Source: an uncultured Clostridia bacterium
Lineage (GTDB): Bacteria; Bacillota; Clostridia; UMGS1810
NCBI GenBank assembly: GCA_934463115.1
Contig: CAKSIN010000008.1
Span: 1-64,000 of the forward strand
Direction of reading: 5' to 3'
DNA length: 64,000 nt
Shown here: piece by piece, positions 27,614 through 36,245 of the stretch
How positions within the stretch are numbered: the first letter of the stretch is position 1
Layout: each line of letters begins with the position of its first letter
Made by a program: the position numbers and the translations under genes
The notes under the pieces: model-generated
Databases searched by the model: none
Told to the model about the DNA's origin: nothing
The model's input: only the letters and a program-made list of their open reading frames with translations

Positions 27614-29920
27614 TCAGTCAAAATATTGGATTTCTCCAAGAATACCCATATCTGCATTGCGTATAGAATGGACCATATTAACCACATCTTCCTCCGGTTC
27701 CGGTTCCGGCATCTCAACTCTATGAGACATTGTAATCGGCGTAATATTTTCAAATGCATCCCAAATTAGAAATTTGACATATGTGCAATTCTTAGGCAAC
27801 CCCGAAAATATAACCTTATTTCTTCCGAGTGCAGGAATATCTGTTGTTTTATTTACAGCACAAGCTACCATATTATTATCGCTGTCATACGATGCAGCAA
27901 CAATGACAGGGGTATATATTTCTGTTCTGTCAGAATAAATTTCAATTATTGCCGTTGTTCCGATTATATTGGCATAAGCATTTATAAACGAGGTTCCTTT
28001 TGATGTCCAATCGTATTCAGCAGCTGTCATATTAACTGTTGAATCTACCACAGGCTCAGAAATATTATCCACTGCAATCATTGAAACATTATCTATTATT
28101 CCAAGTGTTCTTCCCATTTTGTACATTCCATCAGTATCAATCGCATCTGCAGGACGGCCTTCAGTTTTCTTCATTGCGCCCAAATCATGCATAGTCCAAG
28201 CTCGACTGAGCGGATTGACATACAGTCTTTTATATGTTGCCAATTCCTCGCAAGTCGGCAAACTATTTTCATCAAGCTCTATGACTCTGCCGTTTAATGA
28301 TACAAAACCTTTATACCCGGTTTCCTTAGGCACGAGAGTTAAGCAAAAGTCATATGTAGCATCCGGGTTAAGCCTTGCAACTTCTTTTCCAAAAACATAA
28401 AGGTATGTTGCTCTTGCGCCAACAGCGGTAGGTACAGTCGCAGCACGCCTTGTTCCTACAAACATAAGTTCACCTTTTTTTAATTCGTAATCATCATTGC
28501 CTGTCAAGTTTATATCACTCGATATGTATCTAATTACATCATTCGTGCCGTCATTGTCATCAGTCGCAACCCATATTCCGAAACCTTCACCCATAATTCC
28601 GCTCGTAGGCGCTTTAAAATCTGCATGAAACTCTAATTGTTTACCAACAATATCTTTTTTATCAAGATTTGACGGCTTTGCTAATGCATAATTTGTTACC
28701 CCAACCTGACCGGTAAATTTAAGCGCCTTGCCATCTCCAACACCTGTATCGGACTCGATAATGGCTATATCTTGAGCACCGTTAGATACATCATTTATCC
28801 ATAGGCTATAACTTGGATTTGATGTAAAATCATTTTCATCGCCATATTGATACCGGAACAAATCGCCGTCAAAATTTGATGCCTTTTTTGCCCACTGTCC
28901 TTTATTTACCGGATTTCCGCTATAATCTTCAAAATCATCATTAAATATTGCGCTAACACCCACAACTGTTGCTTTCATCGAAAGATTATCCACCGAAATT
29001 ATATCAATATCGTTTTGATAGTTCTTATTTCCACTGTCATCAGTCGGTTTTCTGCCAAACTGCCCGTCATAGATTGTCCACTTGTGGGAAATAGGTGACA
29101 TCATTACATATTTGCATTCCGCAACATCCGCCATTGTCAGAATATTATTTGTCACTGTGTCAAGTATATTCCCGTTAAGATATGCCGCTGCTGTATAGCC
29201 TCCGTTTCCGTCAGGTGTAAGCTCAAGAGTGTAAGTATATTCTGTGTTATATTCCACCTCTCCTACCCTCTGACCAAGAGCATAAATCTGGGGCTTACCA
29301 TCCTTGACAATCGGCGCTATCACCAAAAGCTGCTTGCCTGTTTCTTCTTCCAAAGTTGCAGTTTGTATCGTTCTGTTCTCCATCTGATCAGGAACAATTC
29401 TGTTGTTCTGATACTTTGCGAGCCATACTCCGTATCCTTCACCGATAAACATACGGTTTACATTAAAGTCAAGACTGAATGTCAATTTCTTTCCGTCTAT
29501 CTTCTCTGATGTAATATTGGTCTGCTTAATTACACCTGCATAATCTATAAATCCCTGTGATGTTACCGTCATTGACTTTCCGCTGCCGACACTTTTGCCC
29601 TCAACAAACTGTATATGCTTTGCAAGTGTGCCTTCCGTCATAAAAGGATTATATGTATCATTCTTCTGTTCAGTATTAACACCCGCATAGTTTGTGTACT
29701 TGAAATAGTTGTTGTCATATGTAACGCTCATATTACTCCCATCGCCCCAAAAAATCGGATTACCGCTTTCAGGCTGAGTATATTGCTCAAAATCATCGCT
29801 GAAAAGCACTGTTGAAAAATTCAGTTCAGCAGCTTCAATCACACTCGGAGTCAGTACTATCAGTGTCAATATCGGTAATATAACCGACATACATAAGGCT
29901 AAAACTTTTCTAAAATTCAT
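27614..29920 (-). CDS. secreted protein with two FSDDFE-type modules
   Basis: Exported protein, 768 residues from the ATG at 29920 (AAGGAG upstream). The signal peptide MNFRKVLALCMSVIL resembles that of the protein at 17354-19504. Module 1 (about 40-330) shares a 437-bp identical DNA block with the gene at 14399-17212, while its ends (GVNTEQKND; MMSPISHKW) match the 17354-19504 protein better, so it is a mosaic. Module 2 (about 335-640) is divergent (AIFNDDFEDY). The tail is Ig-like and ends in an acidic Pro/Glu stretch. Probably a carbohydrate-binding surface or secreted protein; no enzyme motif seen. It precedes the GH30-like gene in what looks like a two-gene operon. Confidence 0.72.
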   Translation of the reverse strand: MNFRKVLALCMSVILPILTLIVLTPSVIEAAELNFSTVLFSDDFEQYTQPESGNPIFWGDGSNMSVTYDNNYFKYTNYAGVNTEQKNDTYNPFMTEGTLAKHIQFVEGKSVGSGKSMTVTSQGFIDYAGVIKQTNITSEKIDGKKLTFSLDFNVNRMFIGEGYGVWLAKYQNNRIVPDQMENRTIQTATLEEETGKQLLVIAPIVKDGKPQIYALGQRVGEVEYNTEYTYTLELTPDGNGGYTAAAYLNGNILDTVTNNILTMADVAECKYVMMSPISHKWTIYDGQFGRKPTDDSGNKNYQNDIDIISVDNLSMKATVVGVSAIFNDDFEDYSGNPVNKGQWAKKASNFDGDLFRYQYGDENDFTSNPSYSLWINDVSNGAQDIAIIESDTGVGDGKALKFTGQVGVTNYALAKPSNLDKKDIVGKQLEFHADFKAPTSGIMGEGFGIWVATDDNDGTNDVIRYISSDINLTGNDDYELKKGELMFVGTRRAATVPTAVGARATYLYVFGKEVARLNPDATYDFCLTLVPKETGYKGFVSLNGRVIELDENSLPTCEELATYKRLYVNPLSRAWTMHDLGAMKKTEGRPADAIDTDGMYKMGRTLGIIDNVSMIAVDNISEPVVDSTVNMTAAEYDWTSKGTSFINAYANIIGTTAIIEIYSDRTEIYTPVIVAASYDSDNNMVACAVNKTTDIPALGRNKVIFSGLPKNCTYVKFLIWDAFENITPITMSHRVEMPEPEPEEDVVNMVHSIRNADMGILGEIQYFD
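29223..29659. repeat. 437-bp block identical to 16527-16963 (copy 2)
   Basis: Partner of the block at 16527-16963; lies inside module 1 of this gene. Just beyond its right edge (29660-29700) the sequence switches to resemble the 17354-19504 gene (TTCTTCTGTTCAGTATTAAC), consistent with a recombination joint. Confidence 0.9.
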
Positions 29921-30171
29921 TTCCTTTTTTCTCCTTGTATTTAATTTCATATATTATGTATCTCACTACAATTATTGAATATGTATCTTAATATACGAAA
30001 GACTCGCAGCGCACTATCATCGAATTCAACAATCAGTTTCAAACTATATCTTTTTGTGAACTATATATTTTTACTGAGTTTTCATAATTTTAATGTAACT
30101 CATTATCATCTGCAATTTAACATTTGAAATTTTGTGATTCTGCTCTAAAATAAATCTCGAATACTACACAT

Positions 30172-30249
30172 AATTATAAATATATTATAAATGATTTTCA
30201 AAATAAAAAATACTATTGCAGTGATATATTTTTTATGTTGCAGTGATAT
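30172..30249. repeat. regulatory-region repeat, copy 2, without its AraC gene
   Basis: Matches 23268-23345 at about 90 percent. TTGCAG (30216-30221) is kept but the -10 has become TGCAGT, and no regulator gene follows. It lies in the 410-bp gap between the modular-protein gene and the glycyl radical operon's end. The rest of that gap is AT-rich, apart from the terminator at 30281-30320. Confidence 0.75.
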
Positions 30250-30280
30250 TAGCAATAAAAGCATAGCGTTGACTAAACAA

Positions 30281-30320
30281 AATAACACGCAGGCAACGAA
30301 TGGTTGACCTGCGTGTTATT
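30281..30320 (-). terminator. terminator of the glycyl radical enzyme operon
   Basis: AATAACACGCAGG (30281-30293) pairs perfectly with CCTGCGTGTTATT (30308-30320), a 13-bp stem. On the minus strand it follows the glycyl radical enzyme stop by about 10 bases and continues into TTATTTTGTTT. Confidence 0.8.
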
Positions 30321-30330
30321 TGATTTACAT

Positions 30331-32538
30331 TTAACTTAAAAACCTATCCACAACAAGCTGTCTGAACTGTGGCGAAAGCGTAGCAAAGTATGCGGTAAAT
30401 CCGGTTACACGCACCACCAAATCCGGATAAGCCTCCGGATTTTCATTTGCTTTCATTAGTTTTCCGCCGTCAAGCACATTGATATTTATGAGCGTTCCGC
30501 CCTGCCTAAAATGCCCCTCAATTAAAGCAAGAACGGTGTCCACACCCTTCTCGTCCGACGCGACATGCGGATCAAACTCTATTTGCAGAGGCGCAGTGTT
30601 ACCGTATCCGCACTGCACGGATGCGATACCGTTGGACTGCGCCGTGGGAGCACCGTCCTGTCTGAAATGCGGATTTGGATTTGCTCCGTGAGAAATCGGC
30701 TCGCCGCATCTTCTTCCGTTTGGAGTTGCGCCCACCTTTGAGCCATATTCTATCGTCCGTGCCCACGAAAACCAACCCGGCACAAGCTGTCTGCCATTTG
30801 GCATCCGCTGCGCACGGATATTTTTTACCCACGACTTTGTGAGTTCCTTTGCCCATTCGTCCGACAGCGTGTTTCCGCAGCAGTACTTTGGCGAGGAATT
30901 TAACATAAGCCGTATTCTTTCGTCTGCGAAATTGCTGTCAAGCGCATCGTAAAGCTGTTCCCACGTGAGAAGTTTTTCTTCCTCTATTCTCGTCTGCATT
31001 GCCCCGAATGAGTCTGCGACAACCGCGAGCCCTGCGCCGTCAACACCGATTGTGTAAAGCTTTGCGCACTGTGATATGTCCTCGCCGTACTCAATCGAAT
31101 TTTCCATCATAAGGTTCATAATCAGCTCCGGAGTTACCTCCCACTGGTGGTCAAGGTGAAGGTTTATTCCCTTTGCGGTGGTATCAATGGCAATTTTGAG
31201 GTGTTTTTCATAAATTTCGAAAAGCCGTTTGCAGGATTTTTCCTTTTCCGCACGCATCTCATTTAATGCAACGTCAAAGACCTTTGCAATGTTGATTTTA
31301 ACAGTGTCGTTCATAGGAAATTCCTTGCCCGGAACGCACATCCAGTTACAGCCCACCGCAATACGCTCTCTTGCGGTTTTCTTGTCAACGCCGTTTTTCA
31401 TATATCCCTCGCAAAGCGCCTTGTCGTTGCAGAATCTCGGCCAGCCGTTTTTGTTTTTGAGCAGATAATACACTGCCTTTTTAAGAAATTCTCTGTCACA
31501 GTTTTCGTGTACGCGCACGGTTAAATTGCACGCGATATCAATACTGTCGGCGGCATCAAGAATTAGATATGAAAGGTGATTTGTCATATCCTTATCGTTT
31601 TCGTCAACACCGGAAATCTGATAATAATGCGGGTCGATTAAGAGCAGATTTGCAATTAAAAACTTTGCCGTTTCGTCATCCAAAATGCCGTTTTTGACGT
31701 CGTTTTCGTAATACGGCAAAAGCAGTGTGTCAAGCTGAAAGCCTGCGCCGTCGCGGGTGTAAATTCTTGACGCACAGTTGAAGAACGCCGTCCACTGACA
31801 CGCCTCCCTGAACGTTTGCGGCGGATTAAGACGGATATTTTCGCATGTTTTTTGCATTGTTTCAAGATTTTCTTTAATCTCGGCGCGGTTTTCATTCGGT
31901 ATCATTTCTTTGATTTTCTTAATATGACGGTCAACAAATGCGATTATCGCGCGAACGCATTTTTCCTCCGCATCGTAAAAATCTTTTTTATCGGGATTGA
32001 TTTCCCGATACTTTTCTATCTTATTCAAAAATCCGCCGAAACCGAGCTTAAATCCTATCCGGTAATCACACGCAAAATGAGCGTCGCCGTCAATACCCGT
32101 CTGAATATTGTACTTTTCCTGCAAGGGTTTTAATTCGTCATACGGAAAACGCTGTTCGTCCCACCTTTTGCTCCACTGGTCGGTAGAAGATGACATCAGC
32201 TCCATAATTTTCGGCTTTTTCTTCAGCCAATCCGGCAGATAATGAACGTCGCCGCGATAATTTACAAGCATATCGCGCCATCTGCCGCACAGCATTTCCA
32301 TCGGATCGACATACGGTTCATGTGCGTTAATGACACGGCAGAAATTTTCACTCATACCGTCATAACCGTAAAAGCTTCCGTTTGAACTGTTGTACCACGG
32401 AGTGACCTCGTAACCGTCTGATATCGGAACTGTACCGAAATCGTCAAGGTCAGTATAGCCGTTCTGCTTTTTCTTTTCCAATGTATGGCGGATTTTGGTA
32501 TCCCGCATTGCTTTTAATCTGTCAGCGTATGTAAGCAT
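30331..32538 (-). CDS. glycyl radical enzyme (PFL-like), unusual active site, unknown substrate
   Basis: Oxygen-sensitive radical enzyme of the pyruvate formate-lyase family, 735 residues from the ATG at 32538 (AAGGAG upstream; a TTG three codons earlier is less likely). The C-terminal glycyl radical motif is RVTGFTAYF with G713. The active-site loop reads GCNWMCVPGKEF (C397, C401). Aligned by eye with the dehydratase/lyase loop GCVEPQVPGK, C397 is the thiyl cysteine, the usual Glu is Trp, and an extra Cys sits where Gln often is. It therefore lacks the general base of glycerol and choline-type enzymes and is not pyruvate formate-lyase (which has paired Cys-Cys). It overlaps the activase gene by 17 bp and follows sugar-type oxidoreductases, suggesting a polyol or sugar-derived substrate. 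Confidence 0.88.
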   Translation of the reverse strand: MLTYADRLKAMRDTKIRHTLEKKKQNGYTDLDDFGTVPISDGYEVTPWYNSSNGSFYGYDGMSENFCRVINAHEPYVDPMEMLCGRWRDMLVNYRGDVHYLPDWLKKKPKIMELMSSSTDQWSKRWDEQRFPYDELKPLQEKYNIQTGIDGDAHFACDYRIGFKLGFGGFLNKIEKYREINPDKKDFYDAEEKCVRAIIAFVDRHIKKIKEMIPNENRAEIKENLETMQKTCENIRLNPPQTFREACQWTAFFNCASRIYTRDGAGFQLDTLLLPYYENDVKNGILDDETAKFLIANLLLIDPHYYQISGVDENDKDMTNHLSYLILDAADSIDIACNLTVRVHENCDREFLKKAVYYLLKNKNGWPRFCNDKALCEGYMKNGVDKKTARERIAVGCNWMCVPGKEFPMNDTVKINIAKVFDVALNEMRAEKEKSCKRLFEIYEKHLKIAIDTTAKGINLHLDHQWEVTPELIMNLMMENSIEYGEDISQCAKLYTIGVDGAGLAVVADSFGAMQTRIEEEKLLTWEQLYDALDSNFADERIRLMLNSSPKYCCGNTLSDEWAKELTKSWVKNIRAQRMPNGRQLVPGWFSWARTIEYGSKVGATPNGRRCGEPISHGANPNPHFRQDGAPTAQSNGIASVQCGYGNTAPLQIEFDPHVASDEKGVDTVLALIEGHFRQGGTLININVLDGGKLMKANENPEAYPDLVVRVTGFTAYFATLSPQFRQLVVDRFLS

Positions 32539-33289
32539 ATTTTTCAAGCTCCTTTACATATTCTTTTGTCGGAACGCTAAAACCGTCGGGTTGCAGACCA
32601 AGCGCACTGCGTTTGGAATTGCCCAATGGGTGATACGGCAAAAGCTCATACCTTTTCACATTTTCAAGAGTTTTTAAAAATTCCGATATTTTATCGATAC
32701 CCTGTTCTATCTCCGGTATCACGGGGGTGCGTGCAATTACCGGCACTCCAAGTGTATTCAGTCTTTTGAAGTTCTCAATTATCGTTTCATTGCCGACGCC
32801 GGTGTATTTTTTATGCTGGTCGCTGTTCCAAATTTTGAGGTCTGCCATAACAAAATCAAGTTTTTTGAAAACTTCCTCATCATAGTATATGAGTGAGGTT
32901 TCAACAGCACAGTTTAAGTTTTTTTCTTTGCATTTGTCTATACACTCGCTTAAAAATTCCTTTTGTGCAAGCGGTTCTCCGCCGGAAAAAGTAACGCCGC
33001 CGTCTTTGCCGTAATATGGTACATCAAGCGTTATTTCCGACAGAATATCATCTGCGCTCATCTCTTTGCCGCACACAACCCTTGCACCGGAAAAACAGCC
33101 CTTGTCGCACATTCCGCAGTGAATACACTTTTCGGGATAAAAAAGAATTTCTTTTTCAAAACCGATACATTCGGGATTATGGCACCACTTGCACGAAAGC
33201 GGACAACCCTTAAAAAATACAGTTGTCCGTATTCCGTTTCCGTCGTGGATTGATGCACGCTGAATATCGGCTATCATTCCCCTTTTCAT
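32522..33289 (-). CDS. glycyl radical enzyme activating enzyme (radical SAM)
   Basis: Radical SAM activase that installs the glycyl radical on the partner enzyme. The radical SAM cluster motif CxxxCxxC is C29-C33-C36 in GCPLSCKWCHNPE, and GGVTFSGGEPL near residue 100 binds SAM. A ferredoxin-like insert carries one cysteine quartet (C55, C58, C61, C65) plus C73. Most activases of the dehydratase branch carry two such quartets in about 300 residues, so this 255-residue version is compact. The start codon overlaps the preceding Gfo/Idh stop (TAATG), and the gene overlaps the enzyme it should activate. Confidence 0.93.
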   Translation of the reverse strand: MKRGMIADIQRASIHDGNGIRTTVFFKGCPLSCKWCHNPECIGFEKEILFYPEKCIHCGMCDKGCFSGARVVCGKEMSADDILSEITLDVPYYGKDGGVTFSGGEPLAQKEFLSECIDKCKEKNLNCAVETSLIYYDEEVFKKLDFVMADLKIWNSDQHKKYTGVGNETIIENFKRLNTLGVPVIARTPVIPEIEQGIDKISEFLKTLENVKRYELLPYHPLGNSKRSALGLQPDGFSVPTKEYVKELEKYAYIR

Positions 33290-34386
33290 TATATTTCCTC
33301 TGCTTTTCCGCTAAGCGATGAACGCATTGCAGCGTCAAGCAAAGCCATTATCTTCATATTCTCTGAAAGAGTGAGAACATCAAGTACGCTCTCGCCTGTC
33401 TTTATATGATTAGCAAGATGCGACGGCATATTTTTGTATTTATCGGAAAATTCAAATCCCGTAATTTCAATCTCATTTCCGTAAATGTCATATGCTTTTA
33501 CATCCGGTGAATTTTCGGCACCGCCCGTGCAGGTAATTACACCGTCAGAACACATAACCATAGGTCCTGACGGAATAACCGCTCTCGGAGTAGTCCAGGT
33601 GCCTTCAATAACCGACATTTTATCATCGTACTTGATTATTGCAGCAAAATTGTCGTCCGTATCTCCGAACGGGGTGTTAAGGTTTTCGCCTATCGACATA
33701 ACGCTTTTTGCGCCGTCACCCATAAACCACTCGGAAAACAGGCAGCCGTAGCACGCTATATCCAAAAACACACCGCCGCCGAGCTTTGACTGATGCCACC
33801 AGGTTTTGCTCCGCTGCTTATCAGTCATTTCCTCGGCATTTTCGCTAACTCCCCTGTGCTTTGCACCCTTGCCGAGAGGACCTGTGTGACCGTTGATATA
33901 CCTGAGTTTCAGCGGTTTTCCAACAAGCTCGCCGTCAAGTGCAAACTTCATTTTGTGTATGTACTCTCTCCACACAACAGGCCAGTTTACAACCGCTTCT
34001 ATGCCGTACTTTTCTACGCTTGCCTGAATTTTCTTTGCTTCATCATAGCTTACTGCAATCGGTTTTTCTATGGAAACATTTATATGCCTTTTTGCACATT
34101 CCTCCACAATTTCGGGTTTAAGGCAGTTTTCGCACATAATAAATGCGTAGTCGGGTTTCAGGTCGTCAAGCATTTTTTTGTAATCGTCATATATATTTGC
34201 ACAGTAATTACTGCGCACATTTTCCAGATTCCACCCTGCGGTGTAGCGCAGAGGAGGAATTTTTTCCTCACCGGCGTTCACATCTGCCGCACCGATAAGT
34301 TCAAAGTCCGGCTGCTCGCTGATATACAGTGCAACCTCATTTACGTGCATATGTGCAAAACCTATTATTACAGCCTTAGTTTTCAT
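33289..34386 (-). CDS. Gfo/Idh/MocA-family oxidoreductase
   Basis: NAD(P)-dependent sugar or cyclitol oxidoreductase, 365 residues from the ATG at 34386 (AGAGGTG upstream). The Rossmann domain opens AVIIGFAHMH, with AHMH where most members have GxGxx, so nucleotide binding is slightly atypical. The catalytic-lysine motif IEKPIAV is intact near residue 100, and the C-terminal half is the beta-sheet domain with GGVFLDIACYG in the active-site helix. It overlaps the upstream oxidoreductase by 11 bp and the activase by one base, so the genes are translationally coupled. Substrate unknown. Confidence 0.85.
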   Translation of the reverse strand: MKTKAVIIGFAHMHVNEVALYISEQPDFELIGAADVNAGEEKIPPLRYTAGWNLENVRSNYCANIYDDYKKMLDDLKPDYAFIMCENCLKPEIVEECAKRHINVSIEKPIAVSYDEAKKIQASVEKYGIEAVVNWPVVWREYIHKMKFALDGELVGKPLKLRYINGHTGPLGKGAKHRGVSENAEEMTDKQRSKTWWHQSKLGGGVFLDIACYGCLFSEWFMGDGAKSVMSIGENLNTPFGDTDDNFAAIIKYDDKMSVIEGTWTTPRAVIPSGPMVMCSDGVITCTGGAENSPDVKAYDIYGNEIEITGFEFSDKYKNMPSHLANHIKTGESVLDVLTLSENMKIMALLDAAMRSSLSGKAEEI

Positions 34387-35452
34387 CTGCAAACACCTCT
34401 CTTTTAAGTTCTGCCGACTTGTAGAAAAGCTCAAGTATTTTCGCCGTATTTATTGTTTCTGACGGCTTTACAATCGGCTCCGCCTCGCCTTTTAACACTT
34501 TTCTTAAATTATCTGCAATATACATATGTCCGGCAAACGGAGCGTTATATATGAGTTTGTTCATACTCAGGTTCTCCTCGCCGTTCTCGCCGTAATATAT
34601 CTTACCTTCCGGCAGGTCAATTCCGGCTTTATCACCGACAATACGTATATCGGAGCTTTCGGGCATATTTGCCGCCCACGCCACCTTAAAGCTGACATTT
34701 GCTCCGCCGCTGAATTTAAGCGTTCCGCAGGCAAAATCCTCAACATCCATTTCATCGGGATTAAATTTCCGCATATTATCCACATTTCCGGTAAGCGCAC
34801 CGCTGGATTTTAATGAGCCCAGCTCCTGCTTGTGATTTTGCATTGTAACACCGTTTACCGATTTTATCTCAGGATTTCCCATAAGCCACAAGAGGGCATC
34901 GAGCATATGTACGCCGATGTCAACAAACGCTCCGCCGCAGCTTATTTTTTTCATATGAAAGGTTCCCCAATACGGAATACCTCTGCGGCGCACCCTTGCA
35001 AAGTCGCCGTAATATATGTTTCCGAGACCGTTTTTTACAATGTATTCCTTTGCCGCAAGCCTATCGGGAGTAAAGCGCATACTCTGGCACGCCATAAGGA
35101 ACTTGCCGTTTCTCTCGGCTGCATCGAACATCTCTTTTGCGTCGGCGTAAGTAAAAGCAAGCGGTTTTTCACAGAGTACATTTGCACCGTGATTAAGTGC
35201 CATAAGTGTATATTCCTTGTGAAAACAATTCGGAACGCAAACCGATACAAGGTCGGGTTTTTCCTTTTCCAGCATTTCCTCCGCATTTTGATAAAAATTC
35301 GGTATGCCGTGCCGCTTTGCCGTTTCCTTTGCCGCAGTTTCGTTAATATCGGACACCGCAGATATACAAAAATCGTCACCGAAATGCCTGTACGCCGGTA
35401 TATGTGCGGAGTTTGTAATCATTCCGCAGCTTATTATGCAAACCTTAATCAA
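34376..35452 (-). CDS. Gfo/Idh/MocA-family oxidoreductase
   Basis: Second oxidoreductase of the operon, 358 residues. Rossmann opening VCIISCGMITNSAHIPAY, catalytic-lysine motif CEKPLAFT near residue 95, and GGAFVDIGVHMLDALLWLMG with the conserved Asp and His of the family near residue 175. It probably oxidises or reduces a hydroxyl on a sugar, sugar acid or cyclitol ring. It overlaps the isomerase-like gene by 8 bp upstream and the next oxidoreductase by 11 bp. Similar paired Gfo/Idh genes occur in inositol and anhydrosugar pathways (family knowledge); which applies here is unknown. Confidence 0.88.
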   Translation of the reverse strand: MIKVCIISCGMITNSAHIPAYRHFGDDFCISAVSDINETAAKETAKRHGIPNFYQNAEEMLEKEKPDLVSVCVPNCFHKEYTLMALNHGANVLCEKPLAFTYADAKEMFDAAERNGKFLMACQSMRFTPDRLAAKEYIVKNGLGNIYYGDFARVRRRGIPYWGTFHMKKISCGGAFVDIGVHMLDALLWLMGNPEIKSVNGVTMQNHKQELGSLKSSGALTGNVDNMRKFNPDEMDVEDFACGTLKFSGGANVSFKVAWAANMPESSDIRIVGDKAGIDLPEGKIYYGENGEENLSMNKLIYNAPFAGHMYIADNLRKVLKGEAEPIVKPSETINTAKILELFYKSAELKREVFADEN

Positions 35453-36245
35453 TGAATTTCGCCTCCCTTAAAAATCCGAATGTTTCGCCGTCGCTCTTTG
35501 TTGCCCTGTATTCAAGACCGATATAACCGTCATACGGCAGTTCGGATATTTCCTTAAGTATCTTTATATAGTCAACATTACCCGTTCCCGGCTCATGCCT
35601 GCCCGGAGCGTCCGCAACGTGAAAGTGACCTATGAGGTCTATATTTTCCCGTATGTCCTCCATAGAAAAATCGCCCATCATATTCTGATGATAAATGTCA
35701 TAGAGCATTTTAATGTTTGGGCTGTTTACCTTTTTTAGGAGTTTAAAGACAGGTTTTGCATACGGCATTGAGTACCCTTGTCTATCTATGTCATTGAGCG
35801 GCTCGATTACCAGGGTTACGTTTTCTTCTTCGCATATCGGTTTTGCAGCGCTCAGGCATTTTAGTACATTTTCCTCGCAGTACGGTGCATTTTCGCCTAT
35901 AAGCGCTATCATTGCGGACGCATTCAGCTTTTTATATACCGGTATGCTCTCGCTCAGCGCCGAAACAAACTCGTCCGCTCTGCCGGAGTTAAGTATTCCT
36001 CTCGATAAATCATAAGAGAGTGCCTCATCCGTGCTGTCAATATTGAATATCGACAGGTTCATTTTGTTTCCGTCAAGCAAACGCTTAACCGTATCAACAT
36101 CTTTGTTCGTCCATTTCCAGAATTCAACCGTATTTATGCCGCACTTTTTGACCTCATTTATCCTGTCATAAAAATCAAATCCCGAAAACATCATGTCTAT
36201 GCAACAGCTAATCTTGTTAGTCGCTCTGGCAGCCTTATTAAACAT
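35445..36245 (-). CDS. hydroxypyruvate-isomerase-like TIM-barrel sugar isomerase/epimerase
   Basis: Member of the AP-endonuclease-2-like xylose isomerase superfamily, 266 residues, closest by motif to hydroxypyruvate isomerase (Hyi). Metal and substrate residues are visible: E in VIEPLND near 147, D and H in MLYDIYHQ near 182, HFHVADAPGRHEPGTG near 210 and the final glutamate in GLEYRA near 247. These enzymes interconvert aldoses/ketoses or epimerise keto-sugars using a divalent metal. AGAGGAT precedes the ATG, and the gene overlaps both neighbours by 8 bp. With three Gfo/Idh enzymes this suggests a keto-sugar intermediate route. Confidence 0.87.
   Translation of the reverse strand: MFNKAARATNKISCCIDMMFSGFDFYDRINEVKKCGINTVEFWKWTNKDVDTVKRLLDGNKMNLSIFNIDSTDEALSYDLSRGILNSGRADEFVSALSESIPVYKKLNASAMIALIGENAPYCEENVLKCLSAAKPICEEENVTLVIEPLNDIDRQGYSMPYAKPVFKLLKKVNSPNIKMLYDIYHQNMMGDFSMEDIRENIDLIGHFHVADAPGRHEPGTGNVDYIKILKEISELPYDGYIGLEYRATKSDGETFGFLREAKFID

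Noticed and set aside
27565..27759. N-terminal extension of the GH30-like protein by 65 codons
   Set aside because: It would overlap the previous gene, lacks a ribosome site and would bury the signal peptide; the ATG at 27564 fits better.
33793..34407. Plus-strand open frame of 204 codons
   Set aside because: Antisense to an intact Gfo/Idh gene; composition is typical of reverse-complement shadows.
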